64,000 nucleotides of DNA from Styela clava (lineage: Eukaryota > Chordata > Ascidiacea > Stolidobranchia > Styelidae), in NCBI RefSeq assembly GCF_964204865.1, contig NC_135250.1:14694001-14758000 (forward strand), given 5' to 3'. Of this stretch, positions 51,601-63,968 are shown piece by piece. Every line of letters starts with the position of its first letter. Position 1 is the stretch's first letter. The translations under genes and the position numbers were made by a program. The notes below the pieces were generated by a model. That model was given only the letters and a program-made list of their open reading frames with translations, had not been told where the DNA came from and did not search any database.

Positions 51601-54600
51601 GCTAATGATATTCTGATTACCAGTGATGAAGCTCACTTTTGTTTATCTGGTTTAGTCAGGAACCAAACTTTTTGGTACTGGGCGGAAAGAAACTCTAGAG
51701 CAGTGTTCTTCAACCTTTTTGACTGTGGTATACTTTTTACAAATTTTCCAGAACTTTGTATACATTACAAATACCAATGTTTATTCTAAGCACATATTGT
51801 ACTGCAATATCATCATGCAATCTAATGGGCTATTCCCAAGTGACTCTACAGGGCAATTCCAGAAATTTTGCATGTTGTTAGATGCAATATATTTTTACAT
51901 TTTAGCTACATGTTTTGTTTCATTGTTCAATCAGTTGCTTTATGGAGTTTGAACAAAATTGCACAAAAATTACACACAAGACTTAATTAGTGGATATGAA
52001 ACCAATAGTAAAATACAGCGTGACGCTACAGGATGGCAAATTCACCATGCATTAACGTTACATTGTGCTGTAGTTTGTTGCGATTATAGGCTACAGCAGG
52101 GGCCCATACTGCCATACTATTTTCTGGTGCAGTAGCTGAAGGACCCCTCCATGTGTTGCTCAAGTTACTTAATGTAACACTGTAAAGATCTATGCCAGTA
52201 ATGTGCATATTGTATGTGACACTACAGGACATTTTCCACTTCGGAACAGCGGCCTCTATCATTTCTTAAAATTCTGGTAATAAATTGTTAAATAGGTGAA
52301 GACATGTCCTACAGCCTTGCAAATATTTAAACTGTATTAACTTAAATCCAGTACGTCTATTTCATATGAAATAACTGTATCACACAATCCAACACTTTGT
52401 GTCACAAAATATGTCAAATATACCAAAACTTCTACATTTTAGGTCATTTTGTGTAAACCCACAAAAACCTGAGTGAAATTTTAACTTTTTCGGTGAAGTG
52501 AATGCAGTCCAATAAAAATCCAATATCTTTTGATATAAAAATACGAAACAATTACTTTCACTACACTTTTAAAAAATTGATGAAATTCAACATTTGCTTG
52601 GAATGGCCCTGGTAGGCTAGTGTTCGCAAGTTATACATTTGACTGATGGGCTTGTTGTCAAAGGGAATAATGTTCAACATAATTTCAAAAGAAGTCCATG
52701 GCAGCCGAAATTACCAACCCAGACATTTTACCGCATTATCTATATACTTTGTGATGTACGGTATCAATGTGCTCACGTCGGTTCATTGCGTAAATAACCT
52801 TTTATATTTAATGTGCACTGCGTTTGCGTTGTTGTCTCCCCTTGAATATTTTATAATTCACTATATTCGAGTTTAGAATCCCTGACTTAGGCTGTAAACC
52901 CTTCGTATACCCTTTATCAGTTGTATACCCAAATCATGGACTGGTATACACTTGGGTATACCGTATACCCGGTTGAAGAGCACTGCCTTAGAGCACTACA
53001 CAAAAGGCGACCTCACAGCGAGCAAGTAACAGGGTGGTGTGCAGCTGCAAGTTTTGGAGTTTGTGGTCCTTACTTTTTTAGGATAATGAAAGAGCAGTTT
53101 CATATATCAGCTCGTTATGTGCAAGTGCTGCATGATGCTAAAACTTGAGGAACTTAAAGAAAATGCAATGATGTGTATTGAACAAGATGGAGCAGCTGCA
53201 AAAACATCAATGGATGTTTTGTGAGGATTCTTTTTGGAAATTTGTTTTCTTTGCATGGTAAAGAGGAGGTGATAAGAGAAGATTAACCCTTTCTGTGCGG
53301 TGGGCACGTATACGTACCAACGACAAAAGTCGCTAGATTGCGGCGGGTACGTTGATGTACTCCACTGTTTTATTCAGCAATCGGTCGCAAACTGTTGGTC
53401 TAGTATTTCCGGGTTTTAGTTTATTGATAAGAAGTCTTCTTCGAGATTAACATAAGCGACGGTAAATCTCGCTTTCGTTTATGACGGGAATTTTATTTGC
53501 GGCGGAACGAGGGAGTGTTTTTGAAATTTATGCAAATTTCGGTGTTTTTTGGGTGGTCATAGAAGACATATTATCCCTTCCATCTACCAAAGTATTTTGA
53601 GTTAGATCACGAAATTGCTACAGCAATATTATGCTATTGTTTGCCAACCACGAAGCGGTAACAGTAAAGGATTTAGCAAATATTTCTATTTTTTATCACG
53701 GTTTGAAGTTTCAACTCCCAAGAAAAAAAAATGCCCTTTTTCTATCCGGTTTGTGACTCAGACCACCACTTTTAAAAAAACTTTTTTTTTCATCGCCAAT
53801 TGCAAGCTCTTTAAATAAGCTTCCCAACGAGCCGTCAGTGGGCAGCAGAGGATCAATAGTTTTTCGTTAGTCGATCGATTAGTTGTGGGGGTACAAATGC
53901 ATAAAATCGGCGTAGCAAATACGATTATTTAATTAAAAATAAAAATCGCATGGAAAGGGTTAAGTAGAAAGCACTCAAGTGAGTTATTTTATTATTTTTT
54001 GTTTTTCACATTTTAACAAACAATTTTTTGAGACAACATCAGAATATGGTATGAATAATATGAATATGAAATACAATTACATAAGCGGAATATGACACTT
54101 GTGAGATATTGAGGATTTCCAGGCAATGAAGGAACTATTTATGTACAGTCCTAATTAAATAGGGGCTTCAAAGTCAATAAGAAATTTCAAGGCTTCGAGG
54201 GAGATATTTTGACATTGCATTGTTCCGTAAATACGAACAGTACAATCTTAAAGTTGATATATTCATATTTACATATTCTGCTGCAAAGAAGAAAGGAGGA
54301 ATAATTAACAGATAAGAGAGCTATTTACTGTGATAAACGATAAAGCTTAACACTAAAATATGATTACCATACCTGATCTGGTTCAGTTGTAGCTAATGGG
54401 AGAATAGTTTCTGGTTCACAACTCATTGCACATTCATCAATAATACATTGTCCAAACGAAAGTTCTGAAGAGAAAGACAACGTTGAAAATTTCCATGAAT
54501 ATGAAGTTAAATATGAGGACATAATAGTGATTCATGTAATAGTGATCATATATCCATATATCTACCAATGAAACATTTAAAAAGAATTGAATTATTATTT

Positions 54601-57600
54601 GTATTTATTTTCAATGAACACTGGTAAATAAATTTTAAATATTTGCAATGCTGGAAATTCTGTTCATTTTTTTCACAGTCTGCATGTAAGAATCCTATGA
54701 CCTTGCATCAATTTTTGAAAATAAAATCAGGCACTGATATTTTCACCAATCAACTATGTGGGAATAAACATAAATTTGAAAACAAATAAGCAGTATTTGG
54801 TGTCTAAATATTTGTTTTAATTGCATGTTGCATGTTGTATTGATGACAAATACAGAGGTGGATAAAATGATTAATAACAGCACTAAATTACTTTTTCACC
54901 ATTTGTATACAGCGTTGTACCGGGGGTTGTGAAATCGTTAAATGGGTCATTATTCGAATTTTTACATTTGCATTAAATACAATCATATACAAAAAGCAAA
55001 GTTGAATAAAGGAGGAAAACCACAACAACTTGCTTTAATTATTTTCTCTGGGGAAGTTTTTGGTGGGAATCTTTACAATGAATTTACTGTAAAATATTAG
55101 GATTCAACTGAATCTCTGTCTAACAAAAAAGATTTTCTGAAAATGTCAATCTCTTTTTTCCTTCACTTGGGGACTGTCAACTAAATGCTCTATATATCAA
55201 AATACAAAAAACTATGGATTATTCGGGAAAAATCAGGAAGTATTCATACCATCATTTTGATTCACTGCAGCCATGACTAAATTTTTACATGCATAGTAAT
55301 GAATGAGCAGAAAAATTATTTACCTTCATAGTCTCCCAACTTAGTTGAACTTGCACAGGTACAAATGATGATGTCACAAGACTGAAGAATAATAACTTTT
55401 GCTTTTCTCACCATCGCTTGATAATAATCCAATTGTTTTTTTGTAAAACTTGTTCCAGGAGTTTTAACCCTGTACATAAATACATAATTGATATATTTAC
55501 AAATAGCCTAGTTCACGAGTGATGAACAAATCCAATAAATTCAACCCATTTCTCAAATTGAAGTCATCCGCATCGCCATAATTAACGCATCTCCATTAAA
55601 ATAATATTTTGTAGTATTCATAAGAGGTACTCATAAATGTAATTTTTTTCAATCTGAATTTTTTTTAAATTCGCAGAATTAAAGTTTTTAGAAATCAGTA
55701 TTTACTATGCTCCAATCATAAGATAGAGCAGAGCCATTCATTGTGCAATGTATAAGTGTGGTCATACCTGGCCCATGCTTATTAAGCAGAAGACAGTCAT
55801 AGTTAAAAAATCTAATCATGTAAGAACAATTAATGCCTATTATAAATCCACTGCTAGATTGATCAGTTTAAAGAAATATGCCTGTTTCTATAATGGGATA
55901 TTTAATTATAATTGGTGTATCAAATATGCAAGGTGTATTCATGTATGTATGGAAAGTTTTGTCACTTTTTTGTTATAATACAAATGCTGAATGTTGTATA
56001 CATATATATCATAAGTACAAAAATCCTACTTTGTGTCAAATTCACGAATCTGTTGTGAAATACTTTCAGCATTTGGGTCAAGACTTTGATTCATGTTTCG
56101 AATTAGCTGGTGTAGAGCTAAACTCTTCAGTTCTTCGTTGGGTTTCTTTGCGTCTTCTGAATCCAATGATGGCTCTTCTGGTTTCAAAGGATTTGGATAT
56201 AATTTTTCTTCCAATCCAATACTGTACATCCTCACAACTTTAAGCCTATTTATATCTTTTAAAAACCCTGAAAAGTATGACAAAAAATTAAAGTTCTATG
56301 ATAGAAATCCACCAAGACAATTTTAATTCCAAAATACTCTCATTTGTGATCAACTAAGCAGCAGAGCAACTGGGAACTGGGTACACTGTTTTGTTTTCAA
56401 TATACCATGATTGGGTAACAGATGAAATTTGCCTTGAGTAAAAGAACTATTGAATCATTTTGTGGAACGCATATGGTGGATGTTGAATAGGCAATATTTC
56501 AAAACTACAAAAATTTTTAAGAAAATTGTTAATAGAGTTTCTCAAAACAAAAAACAAAATGTCAATATTTTTACAGAACTCCTTTTTTTATATTTCTAAA
56601 TTACCAAAATTACAATCATTGCTATTGGCAGTGGTGATTATAGAAGTGGTAAAGTTAATATTTTGCCCAAAAAAGATTATTTTACCTGCTGCTACATCAA
56701 CAGATTTGTTAGAAGGACCACAATACAAAACTTTTTTCCCTTCTCCAGAATATTTGTTCATATATGCAAATTTTGCAGCTAAGTGAGCTGCTAAGTATGA
56801 TTTTCCAGTACCTGTATTGATAAATTAAACAACATTCAACTATATGATACAATACTATATGATAATACAATAAGCAATACTAAGTACTACCACAACAAAA
56901 TGATAATATATAAAATTACGAAGATACTTGAAAAAGAGAAATACATATATTACGCATAATACAGAGTGTCCAAAAAAGTTTCGCCCGATTTCCTAGCAAC
57001 ACCAATTGCAAATTTGAATAAATTTTGTTGTATGCTAAATGGGGCTACAGGGGTGGTGATTCCTCAACGGCCCAGGGGCCGGGGCCATGGCCCATCAAGC
57101 TATGGGCCGCGGCCCCATCAAGAAAAATTCAATTACATTACCAAAATTTTCAATTTTTACAAAATTGTCAATATTCGAACCAAAAAAAAATCGCGGGATG
57201 CCACCAAATTTTTTTCTTACTAGGCTATACAGCTATAAGCCTTTATGTAGGAATAAAGCAAAATACCAAGCTAAGAAAATGATACTCCTGTAGTATGTGT
57301 ACCAGGTTAGGGTTAGGACAAAAAAATTTTCAGATTTTTCACATTATAGGTTAATTATGAGTTCGGGGACTGTCTGTGTTAGCCAAGTGAATATTCCCCT
57401 TCACACAACTTGATGGGCCACGGCCCATATCCAATTCGATGGGCCATGGCCCCGGCTTATGGACCGTAGAGGAGTCACCACTTCCACTCAAATGGGGACT
57501 ACAAAATCTAACATCCAATTAGATACAGGTTGACTATGAATTTTTTTTATATTTAAAATATAATAACATTTGATTATAAAGACTTTATAATCGGGTGAAA

Positions 57601-60600
57601 CTTTTTGGACATCTTGTATGTAGTTGTTGATGGTTGATTAACAAATCTTATAGGTTAGGAACAAGTGAACAATATCTGAGACTTGCATAAAATACAAATG
57701 ACATTTCGACAATTAGTTTGAATCTCTGAAATATTACACTTGGGTTAAGTACAAGTCGATAGAAATTCACGAGGTTCGTAAAAGTAAAAAAGCTTTCAAC
57801 ACTCAAACAACATGAAAATATCAATAAAATTTATTTTTAATATATGTGAATAACCTATAAATGAAGCTTTATCATAATTGTTTCACATTTCATAACATTC
57901 CATTCCAAAATCTTTCACCATGTTTATCAAAAATAGTTCAGTGAGAAGATAAAAAGTGATTTGACAAATAAATACATTGTGATTCTGACTTATTGATTCC
58001 GCAATAAGATTACAAGACTCATCATGCGTGATACAACAGTGAACAAGCAGAATGGCTTGTGATATACTTCACTAATATGTTAAGATTTTCCTCAAAGCTT
58101 GTGCCATTTCCGTCTTTTTTGTGTAGATTGCCTGGATTTGTCTAAACTGTAATGGTCTATGAACATTGGTATCATGTTGGTAAACTACATTTCTGCCTAT
58201 CTCACAGGTATCCTGCTGCTGTATTTGATTTTTTCCCAGATCATGATCATATATACGGTAGACTATTCAATGTGAAGTATCAATTTTCACTGTACTACAA
58301 TAAATTGTACTCCTTGGGATTTTATCGCAAATCTTTTTTTTATATTAAAAACAATCTTCAGAGGCAGCACAGCGATTGAGCGTAGTCAGAGGTAAAAAAA
58401 TTTCTTAATTTGACAAATTCGCAAAATCCTAAAAATATGAATCAAAACTAAATATAATTGGGTAGTTTTAACACATTTTTATGTTGATAGATTGGCTTGC
58501 TATTTTGAAGAAATACTGCTTTTATGTTTTCGTAATTCAGAGCAGCCGCGAGTCAAATTGAACACAATTACAGGTAAGTTAACATGACAATGATTACAAA
58601 AAGAGCTTCACAATCTGACAAAATTTTTGAACAAGCTTGAAATTACATTCAATAAAAAAAATACCAGAACCATGGTTCATTTCTAACTATCCAGAACCAT
58701 GAATTTACATGCGAACATGGAAAGCAACTAGTTCCAGACAGAATGAAATTTTCACTTCTGTTACAAGACTTACCTGGAGGTCCTTGAATCAGATGAAAAT
58801 TTTGTCTGATTGCTTTCTGTTCTTGTTTGAATTGTTCTTCATTCAACGAAAACCGAAAACCTTTCATTTTTCTTTTAGTAGCAATATTTACTTCAATTTC
58901 CTCACTGTATGTCATTGGTGCTGGATGTATTGTCCCCAAACAAATGCTTTTATTCAAATCTGATGTGTTTCCAATATTTCTGAGAGTGCTTTGCATTTGC
59001 CTACAATAAGACAAATTAAATATTTATGTAAGAATCATTTGACAAACCTGTAGACACATTGTATGTTGGTACCACAAGTGGAAGATTTCAGGTTCAAACT
59101 CTGGTCAGTTCTTCAAACTACTTGAAGATTTCAGGTTCAAACTCTGGTCAGTTCTTCAAACTACTTGATCTTCAAACTCCCTCTCACAGTGTAACAAACT
59201 GGATAGGGTCTACTCCACAATATCCAAATATTTCAAAACAACCTTGTTCTCAATTGTTTCATATTAGATTAATATAATGATGGACAATAAAATAAATTAT
59301 GATTCTACTTATTCCCAGATGTTGAACATAGAGAACACCTGAGCATACCTGTGTGAGTAAGAGAGTGGAATGACTTCAATCGTCCATCTTGTACCTTTTG
59401 CCTCAGCAAAGCTTTTGGCTTTTTCAGAAAGGTGATTATGGGGTACTTCAAATAATATCCTTAGCTTTTTTGATTCCTATACAAAATTATAAGATAGAAA
59501 TGATAATAAAAAAAATAGAAAATTACAAAATTCAAATATGTTTCAATGACAGACTATGATTTTTGAATGTCCACAAGCCTTTTTATGAAATTTAAAAAAA
59601 TGTTCAACACAATATTACAGAATATCAGAAATATATACAAAAACTATACAATGATTTAGAAAGTACTTTACTCATACCTAGCCTCAATAATATATTAGTC
59701 AAAACAATATAACTCAAACAAGTTACTGCAAATCGACTTGCAAAATATATAGAAGTTGATATATGGTAAAATACAAACCCTCAGTTACTTCAACAAAAAT
59801 TGTGAATAAAGTTTAACAACGAATTAGTTTAGAATTAAATAATCAGCAATATAATGTCCACATATATTTTATTTTTTAAGAATATGAATGAAAAAAGAAT
59901 CGAGAATAAAGTCACCTTGGATGGTTCCTTAACACCTGTAATGATACCATGTAAAACAATAGTGTGTGTCGAAAGTTTGACGTCACTATCTTCAATTTCA
60001 TTTTCTAGAATATTCAAAAATTGAAATATCAATAATAATGAATAGCGATTCATATAATTCGTTTTGAATATTTGACCAGGCCTAGACATGAATGAGAGGT
60101 TAAACTAGGAAAGGAAAAGGGGCATGGTTCCGCCCTTTCATTTCATATTTTTAACCCACATCAAAGTTGTTTTTTTTTGTTCACATTTGTATAAATTTAC
60201 TATTTAACAACCTTAATATGCAAGTTTGTTTCACTGTACAAGCTTTATCAGTCAATCATAACAGATAGCGAAATAATAAAAAATTATAGTAATTCATTTA
60301 TTATTGCAAATTTTAAACCTGCTACTCTACACAAAAAAAGAGAAACTTCACCTGTTGTTGCAGGAATTCCTTTTAATCTGAGACAAAGTAGATCGCCAAG
60401 ATGAAATTTGATATATCTTTCTCCACAAAAATGATCATTTAAATCAAAGTAATTGACAACACAGTATTTACTTTTTACACTGTCACCAAATGAACTATTC
60501 TTCACATCTGTATAAAAAAATGATAACTGTAAATTAAACCTTCAAAAACTGATTAAAAAATAACACATATATCATGTAGTTTTTCATCTCTACAATCTGA

Positions 60601-63600
60601 GATACTTACAAATTAACAGTCTAACTACTGTTTTGAGGAATTCATTGAAAGCTATGTCACCATTATGCTGAAAAACATACCAGCAATCTTTTTCATCTTC
60701 CTCCAGACTATTTTCACACCATCATGTGTTATTGAACTTCCTTCTTTTACTGCACTGTTTGCAGCATCCATTCGTACAAGTGGTTCCCATTTTTTTTGAT
60801 AATCGTCTATTGTCTTTATTGTTCTACTTGCTGTAAAATATAATGATGAAACTTATAATCATTTAAAGGTGTTGGTTTTGTAATGTTAAAATTTTAATAT
60901 TTTTTTGCCTCATTGTACTGCTCAGAGAGCACGTTTTATAAGCTCTTTTGGTTTTTATATGAAGAATATTATTTATCGATGTGTATCCCTAGATCACCAA
61001 ATTAAAAATCGAATCACGAGATTATATATTATTCACCAACATCACAAAAATGCTTCATTTGAATATCAAAAAACCACCTGTTGCTGTTGCATCAGAGGCG
61101 TAAACATTAACAGGATCACGACAATGCTCAATGCAAACATCATAGTTATCTGCTATACGAAGAAGTTGAACAGCTGGTGCAGGTAGAAATCTTTTATCAG
61201 TTGACGATGACATTTGAACAATGAGTGGTGAGCCAGGAGTTACATTCCATTTAATTTCTCTCAGATGTTTTATTGGTTTGGGATTGTTTCGTGTATCCCC
61301 AACCATCCTATCATGCGACGTGGGTATACCAGGCTCTGCTTCCTTTGAAATTCTGAAAATAATACAATATAACTTCATAGCTATAAAAATATAACTGGTA
61401 ATATAAATCCATGCATAATGAACAATATCATTTATATGATCCTAGCCCCTTTATAGTGTTGTGAATCCACAATGACACAATCATGGCATAATCAAATTAT
61501 AACTGCACAATTGAACAACACATGAATATAACTATAGCAGAGCAAGTAAAGCGGTCAGCAGTTGAAGCTTTAGAATACTCATCTTAGTTTCGAACCCCAC
61601 GCCCCCACCTCATCCGTGGTGTAGTAAATTGGGTAGGTAATAGCGAACCACAAAGATTCCTGACCTTCCAAAGTGGCTGCTTGTATAGGACCTTATTCAG
61701 GGCAAAAGGAATAAGCATTGCATAAAAAATTACTTTTCAACAGCTTCTTCTATATCACTTTCGAAGTTGACCTTCTTAAATTCAGAATCGGATCTTCTTG
61801 GTGGTTTAGAAATTATTTTAACAAACGAATTCCATGTTTGTGCAGGAATATTCACTACTGAACTTGTCATCTGCATATTCTTAACATTTTCAATTCCCAA
61901 TCTACTGTGATCATAGTACCTGTAAGAAAATATTATTTCATCATTGTCAAGTACGACAATACCAAAGTGCAAAGTGAAAGCTAATTCATAATAGATAGTA
62001 AACACAAACTTAACAACATCTGTTGCTACTAATACTCCTTATGCTTAGATGAATGGTTTCCTATTGTTAATTTTTATATCCCTTCTGAGCTTGAGATATC
62101 CCCAAGCAAAATTTCTAATACAACAGCACTACTGACAAAAAAGTTAAATTAGTTAGAAAACTAGTTAAATTTATCCTCATTGCATATTTTTTTAAATGAT
62201 TTCTTACCGGAATTTCCATACAAGGCAATATTTATTCAATATGAGATCACCCTGGGAAGTTCGTATTTTCTTTTCTTCATCCACATCTTCAAAATCGTTA
62301 TATGCTACACCTTGTTTAATAGTAAGCTGAGCATATGAAAGTTCATTTGCTCGTCGTGATACATACTTTCTCATCGATGGAAGTGCAATTTGCATATATG
62401 CATCTGTTATCTAAATATAATTTAAAGTTGCACGTTGTTGAAAACATAATTCCAGTTTGTTCCATAATAATACAATAATATTTACCTAACACATTCTGAG
62501 ACTAAATTCGTTTTTATTATAATGAAAGTTGCTCAAGCACTCAATCAGAAATAGAGGAGATTGATCACTGAGTGAAGTTGTAGCAACTAATTAATTTCCT
62601 AAGATCTACTGACACTATATATTATTATCACGTAAAATTGCACATTTGTAATTATCAATCAACATGAGACCTAAAGCAGTTCAGGTCAATACAACCGGGA
62701 AAACAACTATGAGGTAATAATTCCACATAATCAAAGTTCTTGGGAAAAATACGTTGGGCATCAAATTTGTTTTATCTGGGAAAAACATTGATAGGGTCAC
62801 AACCAATGGCTAACTAAATTTGATGGATGAAAACCTTTTTTTTGAGGAACATGTTCCGGCTATTCTGAAGAACACAACTGACTAAAATCTCTGTAAAGTA
62901 AAAATGCAGCAACTCATCAATGACAAAGAGTTTGCTTCATGTATGCCAAATGAATGTTAATCATGTTTGATATTCTATTTTGTATTGGGTGTAGAAGTTA
63001 GTAGAGATATCACAAAAGGAATATTGATAATACAATTTGTTAAGAATGATACTTGCTTTTATTACAAATAGTATTCTCAGCCATCTAATGATACATTGAG
63101 TTCAATTTCCAAATTTCAAGTGAATTACATTATTCACAAATATTCCTATGTTTTTTTCCAAAAAGTTCTCACCAGTGTAACACAAGCCTGAACAACCTCT
63201 GGTTGAGCCTTAAGTGTTTGTGCCTTCTCAGTAATACATAATTGTTTTTCATACTGTTTATCCCTGTCTTCATATTGCCAACATATCCTAAAAATGCAAA
63301 TATCATATTAAAGCCATAATTTGATTGAGTGTTTAGAAAATGATACAATAAGAAAAATTTCACTGTGAAAAATATGAGATTTTACTAAAACATGCTGATG
63401 CTATCAAAAAACTATAAATTGAATTACACGCTTTTCGTTACTATATTTTGAAGTATGATTAATGACTTGATTCTATAGTATAAATAAAAAGTGATTGCAC
63501 TACATGATTTATGCAAGAAAAAGTAATATGGATAAATAAAAATGAATAAACATATAATGATGAGGGAATCACTGAATGATTACGAGGTTTTTGTCTCATA

Positions 63601-63968
63601 ATAAGAAATAAATAACAATCATACAACTTGTTACGCTCAGTTTTTAAATACTGTGACATAAAGTTACTTACATTTAACAATAATTTTGTTATTTGAAATC
63701 ACCAAATTAAAAAAAAAAAAAGGCAAAAGCCACCATGCCATTTTGAGCAAATTCAAGCAAATTTATTCCAACTACATACCTTTGAATTGCGTCATGAAGA
63801 GAAGAAGAAATGTTATGTTTGTTTAGCACAGTATGAATACATCGTTGTATTATAATGTCAATATATCTTCGAATTGGTGAAGAACTCCATGTGTACCGAT
63901 CCAGGCGTAAGGAAAAGTGGAAATTTTTCGTGGAAGTCATTTCTGATTTTTTCTGGATTCCACGATAG
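48619..63968 (-). CDS. HELZ2: HELZ2-like RNB-domain and UPF1-type RNA helicase, 5' part outside window
   Basis: Nineteen exons join in phase, in transcript order: 63780-63968, 63173-63287, 62208-62410, 61734-61919, 61078-61352, 60681-60830, 60352-60507, 59916-60004, 59349-59476, 58774-59000, 56686-56811, 56030-56267, 55324-55469, 54373-54464, 51163-51297, 50109-50333, 49344-49503, 49085-49255, 48619-48728; about 1,039 codons, incomplete at its N-terminus. It opens in the C-terminal part of an RNB exoribonuclease domain (RYTWSSSPIRRYIDIIIQR), then a linker with a DDYQKKWEPLVRMDAANSAV block, then a superfamily 1 helicase: QGPPGTGKS (motif I), VLYCGPSNKSVD (Ia), IIICTCASS, DECA (II), VVLIGDHKQLRP (III), QYRMH (IV), VVTSQGSEADYVILSTVR (V) and VNVALTRARRRL (VI). 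RNB followed by this helicase is the C-terminal arrangement of HELZ2. Human HELZ2 is a nuclear-receptor coactivator induced by interferon. Motif I is split by an intron inside its second Gly codon. The RNB catalytic residues would lie upstream of the window. Confidence 0.9.
51701..52985. mobile_element. hAT-type element, 1.29 kb, in HELZ2-like intron
   Basis: Ends are CAGTGTTCTTCAACC (51701-51715) and GGTTGAAGAGCACTG (52971-52985), 14 of 15 in inverted orientation. The flanks CTCTAGAG and CCTTAGAG match at 6 of 8. The right subterminal 70 bp carries about six GTATACCC-type motifs, and GGTATAC is repeated near the left end. No intact transposase is seen. It sits between the helicase motif II and motif III exons. 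Confidence 0.82.
53287..53959. mobile_element. piggyBac-type MITE, 673 bp
   Basis: Flanked by TTAA on both sides (53283-53286, 53960-53963). Ends are CCCTTTCTGTGCGG and, in inverted orientation, CCCTTTCCATGCGA. TTAA target sites with CCCTTT termini are typical of piggyBac elements. The internal frames are short, so it is non-autonomous. It lies in the same intron as the 51701-52985 element. Confidence 0.8.
56962..57616. mobile_element. mariner-type MITE, 655 bp, with GC-rich inverted blocks
   Basis: Flanked by TA dinucleotides (56960-56961, 57617-57618). Ends are CAGAGTGTCCAAAAAAGTTT and, inverted, CAAGATGTCCAAAAAGTTT, each followed by C[AG]CCCG; this is the Tc1/mariner-like pattern. Inside, an inverted pair of GC-rich blocks at about 57055-57121 and 57409-57481 contains GGGGCCATGGCCCATC and GGGCCGCGGCCCC. 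It lies in the intron that separates the two halves of helicase motif I. Confidence 0.82.
57842..58773 (-). other. Remainder of HELZ2-like intron before the motif I exon
   Basis: AT-rich intronic sequence with no recognisable element or exon. The short open frames on both strands lack similarity and are not needed for the in-phase gene model. Confidence 0.55.
59081..59166. repeat. Tandem duplication, 2 x 43 bp
   Basis: Two identical 43-bp units (59081-59123, 59124-59166), each beginning GAAGATTTCAGGTTCAAACT. A partial third unit (CTTCAAACT) follows. The unit contains GGTTCAAACTC, close to a tRNA B box. It is in an intron of the HELZ2-like gene; identity of the two copies implies a recent event or an assembly duplication. 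Confidence 0.85.
61528..61680 (+). repeat. tRNA-derived SINE-like sequence
   Basis: A box-like TAGCAGAGCAAG at 61535-61546 and B box-like GTTTCGAACCC at 61587-61597, about 41 bp apart as in tRNA genes, followed by a non-tRNA body (CCCCCACCTCATCCGTGG and on). The acceptor stem does not close, so it is a SINE head rather than a functional tRNA. It lies in an intron of the HELZ2-like gene, in the antisense direction. Confidence 0.5.

Noticed and set aside
56526..56786. 86-codon plus-strand frame
   Set aside because: Antisense to the helicase exon that encodes TGKS; the minus-strand reading fits the gene model exactly.
57296..57325. Telomere-like GGTTAGGGTTAGG
   Set aside because: Only two units, inside a mariner-type MITE; no tandem array.
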